NCBI RefSeq assembly: GCF_012290005.1
Contig: NZ_JAAXMS010000004.1
Span: 248,001-312,000, forward strand
From: Crateriforma spongiae
GTDB taxonomy: Bacteria > Planctomycetota > Planctomycetia > Pirellulales > Pirellulaceae
DNA: 64,000 nucleotides
Reading direction: 5' to 3'
The notes beneath the pieces were generated by a model. It saw nothing but the letters and a program-made list of their open reading frames with translations, had not been told where the DNA came from and did no database searches. Below are positions 16,563 to 26,861 of the stretch, in pieces. A program made the translations under genes and the position numbers. Numbering within the stretch: the stretch's first letter is position 1; every line of letters begins with the position of its first letter.

Positions 16563-17798
16563 TTACCAGGCCAGCCGTTTCAGCGTTTCCTTGTCTTTGA
16601 TCAACACGCCGTCGCTTAGCATGACCGGTGGTGCCCAGGTGGGCTGATCCGACACGTCATAGCGTTCGACTTCGCGATAAGCGTCCGGCGTCGCTTCAGC
16701 GATCACCAGTTTGCCGGTGTCCAACAGCGCGACGATGTGACCGTCGGCTGCCAACAACATCACGTTGTCGCCGGTGCGTGGTGGTCCCGTCCAACGTACT
16801 TCGCCGCTGGTCGGATCCAAGCAAAACAGCCGGCCACGGTCGTACTGCGAAAACCCATACACGTTGCCTTCATAGGCGATGGCCGAACTCATGTTCAACG
16901 CCACGTCGTCTTGATGCCAAACGGGCTTTGCCGACCAGACTTCGCCGTCGTTTTCAATCGACAAGCCATGTGCACCACGGTTTTCACCGCTTAAGAAAAT
17001 GGTCGATCCGATGATCGTCGGTGTCGGCATGTTTTGGTCGCTGCCGACGTGAGGAAAGGGGTATGACCACAATGGCTGTCCATCGTTCAAGCGGACACCA
17101 ACCAGCGATTGATGATTCCACTGAACGACTTGTTCGGTCCCGTCGATGGTGGCGATCAGCGGTGATGAATAGGACGCCCCTTCGGTTCCCGATCGCCAAA
17201 CCGTTTCACCGGTTTCCGCGTTGAACGCGAACAACGCTCCGTCGTCGTCGCCGCCCAAGTGCAACACGACCAAGCCTTCGGCAACGACCGGCGATGCACT
17301 GGCACCCCAGTACGGGTACGGTGCGGAGAAGTCTTTGGTCAGATCCCGTTGCCACAATTGACGACCGCTGGACGCATCAAAGGCGGACAAGACCGATGTG
17401 ATGCTGTGCGTAAAGACGCGGCCGTCGGCATAGGCTGGCGACGCTTTGGGGCCTTTGCCATGCCACTCACCGCCGTTGCCCATCTTGAACGGGACCGGCG
17501 TCGACTGTTTCCAAACCACATCACCGGAATCGACACGGATGCACCACAACACTTCGGCGTCGTTCTGGCGTGCGTGTTGAAACACATGATCCCCGACCAA
17601 CAAGGGCGACCCATACCCGGTGCCGACATTGATCGACCAACGCTCGTTCAGTTCGTCCGGCAGCGAATCGGGCAATTCCACCCCGCGGGCAATCCCGTCG
17701 CGTTGGGGACCCAACCAACCGGTCCAGTCATCCTGGGCCGGCACCGTGTCGGCCCACATCAGCCCGATCAAAAACAGAGCAGCAAAGTGTTTTGTCAT
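16563..17798 (-). CDS. Exported PQQ-type beta-propeller protein
   Basis: A 411-residue protein with a signal peptide (MTKHFAALFLIGLMWADTVPAQ) and repeated beta-propeller blades. Repeats such as AFDASSGRQLWQRDL, AFNAETGETVWRSG and CLDPTSGEVRWTGP match the PQQ/pyrrolo-quinoline quinone-like repeat. This family includes BamB-like scaffolds and true quinoproteins. No dehydrogenase active-site features are visible, so a binding or scaffold role is more likely. The start at 17798 is chosen because the longer frame adds residues ahead of a normal signal peptide. The region around 17799-18000 is a divergent promoter shared with the sulfatase. A related propeller gene lies at 59962. Confidence 0.85.
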   Translation of the reverse strand: MTKHFAALFLIGLMWADTVPAQDDWTGWLGPQRDGIARGVELPDSLPDELNERWSINVGTGYGSPLLVGDHVFQHARQNDAEVLWCIRVDSGDVVWKQSTPVPFKMGNGGEWHGKGPKASPAYADGRVFTHSITSVLSAFDASSGRQLWQRDLTKDFSAPYPYWGASASPVVAEGLVVLHLGGDDDGALFAFNAETGETVWRSGTEGASYSSPLIATIDGTEQVVQWNHQSLVGVRLNDGQPLWSYPFPHVGSDQNMPTPTIIGSTIFLSGENRGAHGLSIENDGEVWSAKPVWHQDDVALNMSSAIAYEGNVYGFSQYDRGRLFCLDPTSGEVRWTGPPRTGDNVMLLAADGHIVALLDTGKLVIAEATPDAYREVERYDVSDQPTWAPPVMLSDGVLIKDKETLKRLAW

Positions 17799-18000
17799 CA
17801 CGTGAATCTTTTTTGGTTGGATGGGACCAAGGAACCAGCCGGTCGTGTCTGTGACCTGTTCATAACGCCACACGCGTGCCCGAAGTCAGCATCGACTATA
17901 AAGGAGGCTCCAACGGCTTGGCAAAACCGTATGCCGTGAAAATAGCGGCCTCGCCGCGACGCCCGCCTGATTGCATCAAAACTAAACGCGTCCCCCCATC

Positions 18001-19560
18001 ATGTCACTCAGCTTGCTCCATCGGTCTTCTGGCACCGCGAATCGCGTCAGGGCCGGTTTCTGGTTTGGTTGTTTGGCCGTCGTTTGTCTGTTCGCGGCAG
18101 AACCGTCCCAGGCAGCGGCTGAACCGCTTCCCAACATCGTCATCGTTTACGCCGACGACATGGGTTATGGAGACTTGGCGGTCCAAAATACTGATTCCAA
18201 AATTCCGACGCCCAATCTGGATCGACTGGCAAGCGAAGGGATGCGGTTCACTGATGCACACAGTTCGTCAGGCATCTGCACACCCAGCCGCTATGCACTG
18301 CTGACCGGACGCTATCACTGGCGAAAGTTCCACGGCATCGTCAATTCGTGGGGCGAATCCGTGTTCGATCCACACCGCACGACATTGCCGGAAATGCTGA
18401 AGTCACGCGGTTATGCGACCGCCTGCATCGGCAAATGGCATCTGGGCTGGGACTGGGCGGCGCTGCGAAAGCCCGACGCCCAGATGATCGGCACGGGGCG
18501 AAAACGCACTTGGCCGGCCGATGCCTATGATTGGTCCCAGCCGATTCCCGACGGCCCGTTGGCACACGGGTTCGATCATTACTTTGGCGACGACGTCCCG
18601 AACTTTCCGCCCTATGCGTGGATCAAAGACGACCGCGTGGTTCAGCCGCCGACGGTGCCTTACGCCCCCAATCCTGAACCGGACGAAGGGTCCGCCGAAG
18701 GGCGGCCGGGACCGATGGTCGACGGATGGCGACAAGACGACGTGATGCCGACCTTGACCGAACATGTCGTGCAATGGGTGGATCAGGCGACCAAAGACGA
18801 TCGTCCGTTTTTTTTGTATTGGCCATGGACTTCGCCGCACGCACCGATCATTCCCACCGAAGCATGGAAGGGTAAAACGGATGCCGGGCCCTACGGCGAC
18901 TTCATCGCGCAAAGCGATCACCATCTGGGCCAATTACTCAATGCGTTGGACCAGAACGGTTTGACCGAAAACACTTTGTTGATTTTCAGTGCCGACAATG
19001 GTCCCGAAAAATACGCCTACGAACGGATTCGCAATCACGACCACCGCAGTACCGGTCCGTTGCGTGGATTGAAGCGTGATATTTGGGAAGGCGGACACCG
19101 TATACCGATGCTGATTCGATGGCCGGGCCACGTCCAGCCCGGAACCGTCAACGACGGGTTGATCAGCCAAGTCGACTTGTTCGCCACCTTGGCGGCGGTC
19201 GTCGGCGCGGACGTGCCCGAGGGGATGGCCGAAGACAGCCATGATCAAACGGCACTGCTACGCGGTGAATCATCGGCACGTGATTCGGTGGTGCACAACA
19301 CGTACGCGAACAAGTTTGCATTTCGCGAAGGCGATTGGGTGCTGGTCGATGCAAAGACCGGCAACCACAGTGCGGTGCCGGCTTGGTTTGATGAAGCCTT
19401 CGGCTATGCCAAAGATGATTCTTCCGCGGCACTGTATCGTTTGTCGGACGACTTGTCCCAACACGATAACTTGATCGACAGGTACCCGGACAAGGCGGAC
19501 GATCTGCGTGCCAAACTGAATCGCACGCGGACGCATGGCGAGGTCCGTGCCTTGAAATAG
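18001..19560 (+). CDS. Secreted arylsulfatase-family sulfatase
   Basis: A 519-residue sulfatase with an N-terminal signal region. The active-site motif CTPSR starts at Cys93 in SSGICTPSRYALLTGRY. This Cys should be converted to formylglycine by a separate maturase. Metal-binding features are the N-terminal IVIVYADDMGYGDL and the later FSADNGPEKYAYERIRNH block. Family members remove sulfate from polysaccharides such as algal glycans or mucins. Length and motif order are normal. The maturase is not in this window. A TATAAA and a strong AAGGAGG lie about 100 bases upstream near 17897-17907, too far to be its ribosome-binding site. The gene lies beside an exported pyruvyltransferase-like gene. 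The substrate cannot be read from sequence. Confidence 0.93.
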   Translation: MSLSLLHRSSGTANRVRAGFWFGCLAVVCLFAAEPSQAAAEPLPNIVIVYADDMGYGDLAVQNTDSKIPTPNLDRLASEGMRFTDAHSSSGICTPSRYALLTGRYHWRKFHGIVNSWGESVFDPHRTTLPEMLKSRGYATACIGKWHLGWDWAALRKPDAQMIGTGRKRTWPADAYDWSQPIPDGPLAHGFDHYFGDDVPNFPPYAWIKDDRVVQPPTVPYAPNPEPDEGSAEGRPGPMVDGWRQDDVMPTLTEHVVQWVDQATKDDRPFFLYWPWTSPHAPIIPTEAWKGKTDAGPYGDFIAQSDHHLGQLLNALDQNGLTENTLLIFSADNGPEKYAYERIRNHDHRSTGPLRGLKRDIWEGGHRIPMLIRWPGHVQPGTVNDGLISQVDLFATLAAVVGADVPEGMAEDSHDQTALLRGESSARDSVVHNTYANKFAFREGDWVLVDAKTGNHSAVPAWFDEAFGYAKDDSSAALYRLSDDLSQHDNLIDRYPDKADDLRAKLNRTRTHGEVRALK

Positions 19561-19653
19561 TGCTGTCGATTCAATCGCCGTGATCGTCCCCTTTGCTTTC
19601 GTTCCATCTCGCCCGCCTCGTATTGATCCTGCCAAGTTTTGGTCTGCCCCAAC

Positions 19654-20925
19654 ATGAAACGTCGCCATTTCCTGTCCGCCGGTTTGTTTGGCAGTTTGGC
19701 TGCCACGATGCAGCGTTGTCTTGCCGATGCGGGATCGACACCCCAGATCTTGTTGCGTTCGTCTTGGCAAACGGTCAACATCGGCGACATCGCGCACACG
19801 CCGGGATTGCTGCATATTTTGGAGCAATACCTGCCATCGGCTCAGGTGCATCTGTGGCCATCGAAGATCGACAACGGCGTGGATCAGTTGTTGATGAATC
19901 GGTTCCCGAAACTGAACATTTTGCGAAACGAATCGGACCGCCAAGCGGCGATCCAGTCATGTGATTTCTTTCTGCACGGCAGTGGTGCTTCGCTTGTCGC
20001 AGAAAAGGACATTGCACGTTGGCGCGAAGCGACCGACAAACCGTATGGGGTTTATGGCATCACGTTGCCCAGGAAGAAGTCTTCGTCCACCACGGCCACA
20101 TCGGACGAAGCGATGGCACGGACGATCGAACATCTGACGAATGCCGACTTTGTGTTCTTCCGCGATTCTGTGTCATTGGGACTAGCCAAATCACTGGGGT
20201 GCCAGTGTCCCGTGATGCAATTCGGGCCGGACGCCGCGTTTGCGTGTGACCTGCGTGATGATGCCGCAGCTGATGCGTTTCTTCGAAGCCACGATCTGAC
20301 GCCGAAGCAGTTTTTGTGCTGCATCCCACGATTACGCTACACGCCGTACTGGACAATCCCGTCGAAGAAGCGGCCGATGGATCCGGTGAAGCATCAGCGG
20401 AACGAACAGATGCGTGAACACGACCATCGCCCGTTGCGTGATGCGATCACACGTGTGGTCCGGGAAACGGAGATGAAGATCTTGCTGTGTCCCGAAGACC
20501 AGACGCAGATGGCAGTGGGCAAACAAAACGTTTACGACAAGCTGGACGATGATGTTCGCAAACGTGTGGTTTGGAAACCGGATTATTGGCTGACTGGTGA
20601 AGCCGTCAGTGTTTATACGCGAAGTGCGGGCCTGTTCGGCAACGAAATGCATTCGCCGATCATGTGCATCGGCCACGGAATCCCCGCGATTGTATGTCGC
20701 TTTGCCGAACAGACCAGCAAAGGGATGATGTGGCGAGACATCGGATTACAAGATTGGTTGTTCGACTTGGACGACGAACAAGACGTCGCCCGGATTCCCG
20801 ACACGGTATTGCAAATGGCGACTGATCAGGATGCCGCGAAACAAAAGGCCGCGGAAGCTAGCAAGCGTGTCCGCGGCTATCAAGCCGACACGATGCGAAT
20901 CTTGTCCCGTTCGTTGCAAGCGTAG
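19654..20925 (+). CDS. Polysaccharide pyruvyl transferase family protein with Tat-like signal
   Basis: A 423-residue protein whose body matches the polysaccharide pyruvyl transferase fold (CsaB/WcaK-like). It shows [15 protein letters not shown] near the N-terminus, then [11 protein letters not shown], and [11 protein letters not shown], in the order expected for this GT-B-like family. Most members are cytoplasmic. This one starts [20 protein letters not shown], a twin-arginine-like signal, suggesting export. An alternative in-frame start 15 bases upstream is less likely. It follows the sulfatase by 93 bases on the same strand. It may modify or bind glycans rather than act in the cytoplasm. 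The substrate is unknown and catalytic function is not assured. Confidence 0.78.
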   Translation: MKRRHFLSAGLFGSLAATMQRCLADAGSTPQILLRSSWQTVNIGDIAHTPGLLHILEQYLPSAQVHLWPSKIDNGVDQLLMNRFPKLNILRNESDRQAAIQSCDFFLHGSGASLVAEKDIARWREATDKPYGVYGITLPRKKSSSTTATSDEAMARTIEHLTNADFVFFRDSVSLGLAKSLGCQCPVMQFGPDAAFACDLRDDAAADAFLRSHDLTPKQFLCCIPRLRYTPYWTIPSKKRPMDPVKHQRNEQMREHDHRPLRDAITRVVRETEMKILLCPEDQTQMAVGKQNVYDKLDDDVRKRVVWKPDYWLTGEAVSVYTRSAGLFGNEMHSPIMCIGHGIPAIVCRFAEQTSKGMMWRDIGLQDWLFDLDDEQDVARIPDTVLQMATDQDAAKQKAAEASKRVRGYQADTMRILSRSLQA

Positions 20926-20944
20926 GAAACGTTGATACCGTCGA

Positions 20945-22384
20945 TCAGGCTGGGTTGCGCAAGATGTCCGTCACCACGTTGCCGGCCACATCGGTCAATC
21001 GAAAATCACGTCCGGCGTATCGATAGGTCAACCGTTTGTGGTCCAGCCCCATCAGGTGCAGGATCGTGGCGTGCCAGTCGTGAATGTGACACGGGTTTTC
21101 GACGGCTTTGAATCCAAATTCGTCGGTCGCCCCGTAGCTGATTCCGCCTTGAACGCCGCCACCGGCCATCCACAACGTGTAGCCGTTGTTGTTGTGATCG
21201 CGTCCGTCGCCACCGGGGGCATCCGGGGTGCGTCCAAATTCACCTCCCCAGATCACCAGGGTGTCTTTCAACAGGTCGCGTTGTTTCAAGTCGGCTAACA
21301 AGCCGGCGATCGGCAAATCGACTTCGCCACATCGTTGGGGCAGCGATGTGGATAGCCGGAAGTGGTGATCCCAGTTTCCATGGGTGACTTCGACAAAACG
21401 CACGCCTGCTTCGGCAAACTTGCGAGCCATCAAGCACTGCATCCCAAAGCTGGACGTTGTCGGATTGTCCAAACCGTAAAGGCGTCGCGTCGCATCGGAT
21501 TCATCGCCGATGTCCATCAACTCGGGAACCGCGTCTTGCATGCGAAACGCCAGTTCCAACGATTCAATCGCACCCTCGATCGCGGCATCCCGTGAATCGC
21601 CGGACAGTTTGCGACGGTTCAGCGATTGAATGTAGGCCAATTGACGTCGCTGGGCCGATTCGCCAAGTCGGTCGTTCTTGATGTCGGGAACTTGATCGGC
21701 GGGATTGCTGGGACTTTGACGACGATTGGTCGCCACACGCCGGGATGCGCGGCCGATCCCGGTGCCCTGGTACACCGCGGGCAAGAACGCGCTGCCCATG
21801 TTCTGTGACGCACCACGCGGCGGATTCAGTGAAATGAATCCCGGCAGACTTTCGTTTTCCGTTCCCAAACCGTACAGCGTCCACGCCCCCAACGACGGAC
21901 GAACGAACTGGGCGTTGCCCGTGTGCATTTGCGTCAACGCTCTCGGGTGCACCGGTTGGTCACAGTGCATCGAACGAATCAATGCCAAGTCGTCGGCATG
22001 TTTGGCGACGTTGGGGAACAGGTCGGAAATCCATAACCCACTTTCGCCACGCTGGCGGAACTTCCACTGCGACGCCAACAGACGGCCACCATAGACCCCC
22101 GGTCGACCCGCGTTTTCTTGCAGCTCCGGTTTGTAGTCAAACGTGTCGACGTGTGACGGACCGCCCTGCATGCACAGGAAAATCACTCGTTTGGCGGTCG
22201 CCGGGAAATGCGGTGACTTCGCGGCCAGCGGGTTCGGCGACGATTGATCTGTCGCTGCTTCGTCCGTTTGTGACGCGATTGCTGCGTTGCGTCCGCTGAT
22301 CCCGGCGAAGGCCAGGTAGCCGAATCCGGCCGAAGCGGTTTGTAACCAGTGGCGTCGCGATCCGATTCCGAAAGAAGGATTCAT
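20945..22384 (-). CDS. DUF1501 domain-containing Tat-exported protein
   Basis: A 479-residue protein with a twin-arginine signal (GSRRHWLQTASAGFGYLAFAG) and the DUF1501 fold related to alkaline phosphatase and sulfatase enzymes. Typical blocks are FLCMQGGPSHVDTFDYKP, SMHCDQPVHPRALTQMHTGN and VIWGGEFGRTPDAPGGDGRDHN. The family is greatly expanded in planctomycetes and nearly always paired with a DUF1549/DUF1553 cytochrome-type gene, as here (15 bases upstream in transcription order). Its reaction is unknown. The pair is thought to act in the periplasm, possibly on sugars. It converges with the pyruvyltransferase-like gene, 19 bases apart. Confidence 0.93.
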   Translation of the reverse strand: MNPSFGIGSRRHWLQTASAGFGYLAFAGISGRNAAIASQTDEAATDQSSPNPLAAKSPHFPATAKRVIFLCMQGGPSHVDTFDYKPELQENAGRPGVYGGRLLASQWKFRQRGESGLWISDLFPNVAKHADDLALIRSMHCDQPVHPRALTQMHTGNAQFVRPSLGAWTLYGLGTENESLPGFISLNPPRGASQNMGSAFLPAVYQGTGIGRASRRVATNRRQSPSNPADQVPDIKNDRLGESAQRRQLAYIQSLNRRKLSGDSRDAAIEGAIESLELAFRMQDAVPELMDIGDESDATRRLYGLDNPTTSSFGMQCLMARKFAEAGVRFVEVTHGNWDHHFRLSTSLPQRCGEVDLPIAGLLADLKQRDLLKDTLVIWGGEFGRTPDAPGGDGRDHNNNGYTLWMAGGGVQGGISYGATDEFGFKAVENPCHIHDWHATILHLMGLDHKRLTYRYAGRDFRLTDVAGNVVTDILRNPA

Positions 22385-22399
22385 GGCTGGTTTGACTTT

Positions 22400-25186
22400 C
22401 TAATCGAGGTAACGGAATTCGGCCGAAGCCAATAAGCTGTGACAAAACTGACGGACCGCTTCGACATTGACGTCGCTGCGACTGTTGCGTTGCTGAGGAA
22501 ACCGTCGGCCGGAAAACCGTGATGCACGATTCATCCCAGGGCGTCCAAACGAACCCGTCGATGCGAATGATTCTTCTTTTTTGGTCGACGCGGCGGTGCG
22601 TAGAAAGCGGACCGCCTGGGCGATTTCATCGGCGGTGGCTTCCCTGGCATAGGCGATCAAGTAAGCGTCACGAATCAGATCGGCCGGGCGATCATTTTCG
22701 CGAATCAAACGCCGGGCGAAGTCATCGCTGCAGCGGATCACCAAATCGTTGTTCAACAAGAAAAGGGCCTGTTGTGCCGTGTTGGAACTGTCGCGTTTAC
22801 CGATCAACATGTTTGTGTCGGCAAAGTCGAACACGTCCAGCGAACGGGGGACCGATCCACGGGCGATCGGCAAATAGACGCTGCGGTCGTTGGACCGAAC
22901 ATCCGCCGGGGCACTTGGGTCGACTGGCGGAGGCGATGGCTGCCCCTGTTGGGAATTCCCACGCCGTCGTCGCATGGCGTCACGCATTCGCCCCAACGAC
23001 GATTCGTTAAAACGCGATTGAATCGTTTTGACGATCTCGTCACGGATTGCCACTCGAGGCGGACGACCATCGGGACCCAAGACCGTGGGACCGTATTCCG
23101 CGATTTCCGAGGCACGCGGCGTCTGATGATTCAAACGGTCGGCCGCCACCAGCATCGCGTCGCGAATCGATTCGGCGTTCAAACGTCGGTAGGTTCCGCG
23201 GCTGTAATATTTGTTTTCCGGATCGGCCAAGAAGGAAGCGTCATCGGCGGTGGACGAAAGACGATACGTTCGTGACGTGACGATTTGCCGAACCATCGAT
23301 TTCACCGACCAGTCGTTTTCGACAAACTGAGCGGCCAGGTGATCCAGCAGTTCCGGGTGCGTGGGTGCGGTCCCCGACATGCCAAAGTTGTCAGGGTCTT
23401 CCACCAGTCCACGCCCCAGCAGATGCAACCAGATTCGATTGACCATCACCCGAGCGGTCAACGGGTTTTGATCGTCGGTCATCCAGCGGGCCAATTCCAG
23501 ACGACCGCTTGCATCGGAGGGCATCTGCATCGGATCGTCACACAGAACGCGGACAAGCCCACGCGGGACTTCTTGTGCCGGTTGAGTCACATCGCCACGG
23601 ATGAACAATCGACCGTCGACCGGAACGTCCTTGTCTTGAACGCCCATGCAAAACGACAGCGGCTGGCCCGACTGGTCGACGGAGTTGGCTTTGGCGGTCA
23701 ACGTCGCGATCTGTTGATCGATCTGACCTTGGCTGAGTAGATTTCGACGCATCTGAGCATCGCTTGACATATCGGCGGTTTGATTGCGTTGTTGACGTCG
23801 GGCTTCGGCGTAATCGATCCGCAACTGAGTCAATCGCTGGGGGATTTCTTTCAGTTCATCAGGATCCACCGATGGATCAAACGGATTGGGGTCATCGATG
23901 GGCAGCACCAACAGATCGCTTCCGCGTCGCGCCCGTCGACTGGCGATGCCGCCGAAGTAGGTTTCGGTGCTGGCGAAAATCCCCGCCAAGGCGTAGTAAT
24001 CGGTTTGTGGGATCGGGTCGAACTTGTGGTCGTGGCATCGTGCGCAAGCGACCGAGACGCCAAGGATCGCACGCGTGGTGGTGTCGATTTGTTCGTCGAT
24101 CAAATCGGCTTGGAACTGACGCGGGTTTTGTTCGGTCAGCGTTTTCGGGCCGATCGCCAGGAAGCCGGTTGCGATCAAATGCTCGGCCCATTGCTGATCC
24201 GATTCGGCGGGCAACAGGTCGCCGGCAATCTGTTCGCGGACGAACTGATCGTAGGGTTTGTCGTCGTTGAACGAATCGATCACATAGTCGCGATACCGCC
24301 ACGCATGGGGAAACGTCATGTCGGCTTCCTTGCCGCTGGATTCCGCGTACCGTGCGACGTCCAACCAGTGCCGGCCCCAATGGCGTCCGAATTCGTCGGA
24401 ATCTAACAAACGATCGGTTGCCCAGCGGATCGCACGCTGTGGGTTCTTTTCCCAAGCCGATTGAAAGCTGCGAATCTGCTGCGGGCTGGGCGGCAATCCG
24501 GTCAAGTCGAAACACAACCGGCGTAGCACGACGTTTGCTTCCGCGTCGACGGCGGGCTGCAGATCATTCGATCTCATTTTTGCGAAGACGAATTGATCGA
24601 TTTCGCTGGTGGACCAATCGTCGTCGCTGACTTGCGGCGGATCGGTGGGGCTGACTGGTTGGTAGGCCCAGTGTGCTTTGCCTTGCCGGATGTCTTCGTC
24701 GGTCACACCGCTGTCGACATGTTGAATTTCTTGAACTCGTGGATCGGGGGCGCCCATCTCGATCCACTGTCGAAAGTCGTCGATCGTTTGGGCGGGCAGT
24801 CGACCGCCGGGTGGCATCCGAAAATCTTCGTAGGTGATTGCGTTGTACAGAAGGCTTTCAACCAGATCGCCTGGGACGATCGCCGGTCCGCTGTCGCCGC
24901 CATCCGCCAATCCACGTCGACTGTCCACCAGCAAACCGCCACGCACGCCGTTGCCGTCGCTGCTGTGGCATCGGTAGCAGTGTTCAACCAGCACCGGCCG
25001 GATTTTCGTTTCAAAGAATCGCAGTTGTTCCGGTGTGATGTTGGCGTCCGTGTCTTCCTGGGCCGACGCCGTCATGGTCCAAGCGACCGAACAACCGATC
25101 ATCCAACTGGCCAAAATGGCAAGACGCGCCCAAGGTGACCGATTTGGCACGGATGTGGATTCGGCGGAGCGAGAGATCGCTGGCAT
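22400..25186 (-). CDS. PSD1-type cytochrome c domain protein with DUF1549 and DUF1553
   Basis: A 928-residue exported protein. After a signal peptide ending near TMTASAQ, a cytochrome-c-like segment carries the heme motif CYRCH near residues 70-74 (PSCyt1-type). It is followed by DUF1549 (RRLCFDLTGLPPSP onward), a central region with GVSVACARCHDHKFDPI, which is a second CxxCH, and DUF1553 (RMVNRIWLHLLGRGLVEDPDNFG). This architecture is characteristic of planctomycetes. It is encoded just before its DUF1501 partner on the same strand. In-frame upstream starts at 25240 and 25258 exist, but 25186 gives the most normal signal peptide. Electron-transfer or oxidoreductase function is inferred from the heme sites only. 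Confidence 0.92.
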   Translation of the reverse strand: MPAISRSAESTSVPNRSPWARLAILASWMIGCSVAWTMTASAQEDTDANITPEQLRFFETKIRPVLVEHCYRCHSSDGNGVRGGLLVDSRRGLADGGDSGPAIVPGDLVESLLYNAITYEDFRMPPGGRLPAQTIDDFRQWIEMGAPDPRVQEIQHVDSGVTDEDIRQGKAHWAYQPVSPTDPPQVSDDDWSTSEIDQFVFAKMRSNDLQPAVDAEANVVLRRLCFDLTGLPPSPQQIRSFQSAWEKNPQRAIRWATDRLLDSDEFGRHWGRHWLDVARYAESSGKEADMTFPHAWRYRDYVIDSFNDDKPYDQFVREQIAGDLLPAESDQQWAEHLIATGFLAIGPKTLTEQNPRQFQADLIDEQIDTTTRAILGVSVACARCHDHKFDPIPQTDYYALAGIFASTETYFGGIASRRARRGSDLLVLPIDDPNPFDPSVDPDELKEIPQRLTQLRIDYAEARRQQRNQTADMSSDAQMRRNLLSQGQIDQQIATLTAKANSVDQSGQPLSFCMGVQDKDVPVDGRLFIRGDVTQPAQEVPRGLVRVLCDDPMQMPSDASGRLELARWMTDDQNPLTARVMVNRIWLHLLGRGLVEDPDNFGMSGTAPTHPELLDHLAAQFVENDWSVKSMVRQIVTSRTYRLSSTADDASFLADPENKYYSRGTYRRLNAESIRDAMLVAADRLNHQTPRASEIAEYGPTVLGPDGRPPRVAIRDEIVKTIQSRFNESSLGRMRDAMRRRRGNSQQGQPSPPPVDPSAPADVRSNDRSVYLPIARGSVPRSLDVFDFADTNMLIGKRDSSNTAQQALFLLNNDLVIRCSDDFARRLIRENDRPADLIRDAYLIAYAREATADEIAQAVRFLRTAASTKKEESFASTGSFGRPGMNRASRFSGRRFPQQRNSRSDVNVEAVRQFCHSLLASAEFRYLD

Positions 25187-25300
25187 TGTACGCACCGTGG
25201 AAAAGAAGAGACTTCTGCGATGAAAAGACCTGCGGTGCATCGCGACATGGCGATGCACCGGAGCGGATAGCTGGATCGGTCAAGCCTGACGGAGTGATGA

Positions 25301-26026
25301 TCACTCGGCATTCGGTCGTTTGGGACGGACGCCTTTGCCGGCACCTTCTTCACTTTCACCGCGACGTCCGCGTTGGCCGGCCATCTTTTTGCCCATTTCC
25401 GCCAACTCGGCTTCGTCCAAAGCACCGTCGCCGTTTTGGTCGATTCGATCCAAGGCACGCTGCATGCCTTGAGGAATCTCGTCGCCGGACAATTTGCCGT
25501 CGCCATCGGTGTCACGCATCGACATCATTTTCTTCAGTCGTTCGGATGCATCGGCGTCATCGCCGCCTCGGAAACGTTGCTGGCGTTGCTTACGGGCTTG
25601 ATCGCCATCTTGGCCGCCTTCGCCGCGTCCGGGCATGAACCCGCGTCGTCCGAATGCTCGATCGTCGTCGCCCGAACCGGCACCGCGACCGCGTCCTTGC
25701 CCCATTGAAGGCATCAATTCACGAGTGCTGACGGTGCCGTCACCGTCACGGTCCAGCTTGGCCAGTGCCGCCGAAGCACCGGCGATTTCTTCTTTGGACA
25801 ATTCGCCATCACCGTCGGCGTCCAACGCCCGAACCAATGGCATGCGGCGGATCATGTCCATGAACGGCGGGCGATCGCCCGATCCACCAGGCCCGGCACC
25901 GGGACCGCCGGCGCCGCGACCAGCACGGAAGCGGCCGCGTGGCGAATCCGAATCATCGTCGGCCCATGCGGGAGTCATCATCATGGCGGCGGCCAACAGA
26001 ACCGCGAAACGGCAGGTAAGATTCAT
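25301..26026 (-). CDS. Exported EF-hand calcium-binding protein
   Basis: A 241-residue exported protein. After the signal MNLTCRFAVLLAAAMMMTPAWA come a Gly/Pro-rich linker and four canonical EF-hand loops: DADGDGELSKEE, DRDGDGTVSTRE, DTDGDGKLSGDE and DQNGDGALDEAE, arranged as two pairs around a Gly/Arg/Asp-rich spacer. It should bind calcium in the periplasm or outside the cell. Planctomycetes carry many such proteins, often with sulfatases and DUF1501 genes. The start at 26026 gives a clean signal peptide, and the longer frame adds unlikely residues. It is divergent from the ECF sigma gene, sharing a 169-base promoter region. Confidence 0.9.
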   Translation of the reverse strand: MNLTCRFAVLLAAAMMMTPAWADDDSDSPRGRFRAGRGAGGPGAGPGGSGDRPPFMDMIRRMPLVRALDADGDGELSKEEIAGASAALAKLDRDGDGTVSTRELMPSMGQGRGRGAGSGDDDRAFGRRGFMPGRGEGGQDGDQARKQRQQRFRGGDDADASERLKKMMSMRDTDGDGKLSGDEIPQGMQRALDRIDQNGDGALDEAELAEMGKKMAGQRGRRGESEEGAGKGVRPKRPNAE

Positions 26027-26195
26027 CGTGGGGTCCACTTTTGGATGGGATGGAGCGGATCGGACATCGATTCGCGGGCGAAAGCACCATCGGCCGGATC
26101 GCCGCAAGTGTTCGGTGTCCTGGAATGTCTGTACTTTGGGTACCGACGCGGATTCGGGACCATCCACGGGCAAAATTTGGAAAGTTGGAATTTCT

Positions 26196-26861
26196 TTGGA
26201 AGACCAAAACTCCAGTTCGATCGATGCGGCGGAAGCGACGCTGCTAAGGCGATTGCGTGCGGGCGGTCCGTCTGCACTGGCGGATGTGTTTTCGACCTAC
26301 CAAGAACGTCTGCACCGCATGGTCTCGTTTCGACTGGACCCACGTGTCCGCGGACGGATCGATGCGGCCGACGTATTGCAGGAAGCGTACCTACGGATTT
26401 CACGCCGGTTGGTGGATTTTCTGGACCAGCCATCGGTATCGTTCTTTGTCTGGGTGCGACAACAGACGCTGCAAGTGCTGATCGACATGCAGCGGACACA
26501 GTTCCGCGAAGCACGCAGCCCGCAACGTGAAATTCGGTTGGCCACACCGGGCGATTCCGCGGCGACCAGTTTGTCGATCGCGTGTCGTCTGGTCGACGCG
26601 ATCCAGTCCCCCAGCCAGATCGTCAGCCGAAACGAAGCCCTGCATCGCGTCCGTGAGGCGTTGGAATCAATGAACCCGATTGATCGTGAAGTTTTGGCGT
26701 TGCGACATTTTGAACAACTCGGCAACGCGGAAGTCGCACAGATTCTGAATCTCAGCCCCACCGCCGCCAGCAATCGATACGTGCGCGCCGCCGGTCGGTT
26801 GGCCGACATTGTCAGTCAGGTTCGTGCCGACACGTCCGGACAGCCCAAGGATGCACCGTGA
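26196..26861 (+). CDS. ECF-type RNA polymerase sigma factor, kinase-linked
   Basis: A 221-residue sigma-70 family factor. Region 2 contains RIDAADVLQEAYLRISRRLVDF and region 4 the helix-turn-helix NPIDREVLALRHFEQLGNAEVAQILNLS, spaced as in short ECF factors. The frame runs upstream antisense to the EF-hand gene, but the TTG at 26196 (product begins MEDQNSSS) gives normal length. There is no ATG in a suitable place. Its TGA overlaps the GTG of the kinase gene, so the two are translationally coupled. Planctomycete factors of this sort are presumed to be controlled by the adjacent kinase. No anti-sigma gene is present. Promoter targets are unknown. Confidence 0.87.
   Translation: MEDQNSSSIDAAEATLLRRLRAGGPSALADVFSTYQERLHRMVSFRLDPRVRGRIDAADVLQEAYLRISRRLVDFLDQPSVSFFVWVRQQTLQVLIDMQRTQFREARSPQREIRLATPGDSAATSLSIACRLVDAIQSPSQIVSRNEALHRVREALESMNPIDREVLALRHFEQLGNAEVAQILNLSPTAASNRYVRAAGRLADIVSQVRADTSGQPKDAP

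Noticed and set aside
17897-17907. TATAAA followed by perfect AAGGAGG before the sulfatase
   Set aside because: The ribosome-binding-like site is about 100 bases before the start codon, and the frame that would use it is an overlapping shadow. Not reported as a gene.
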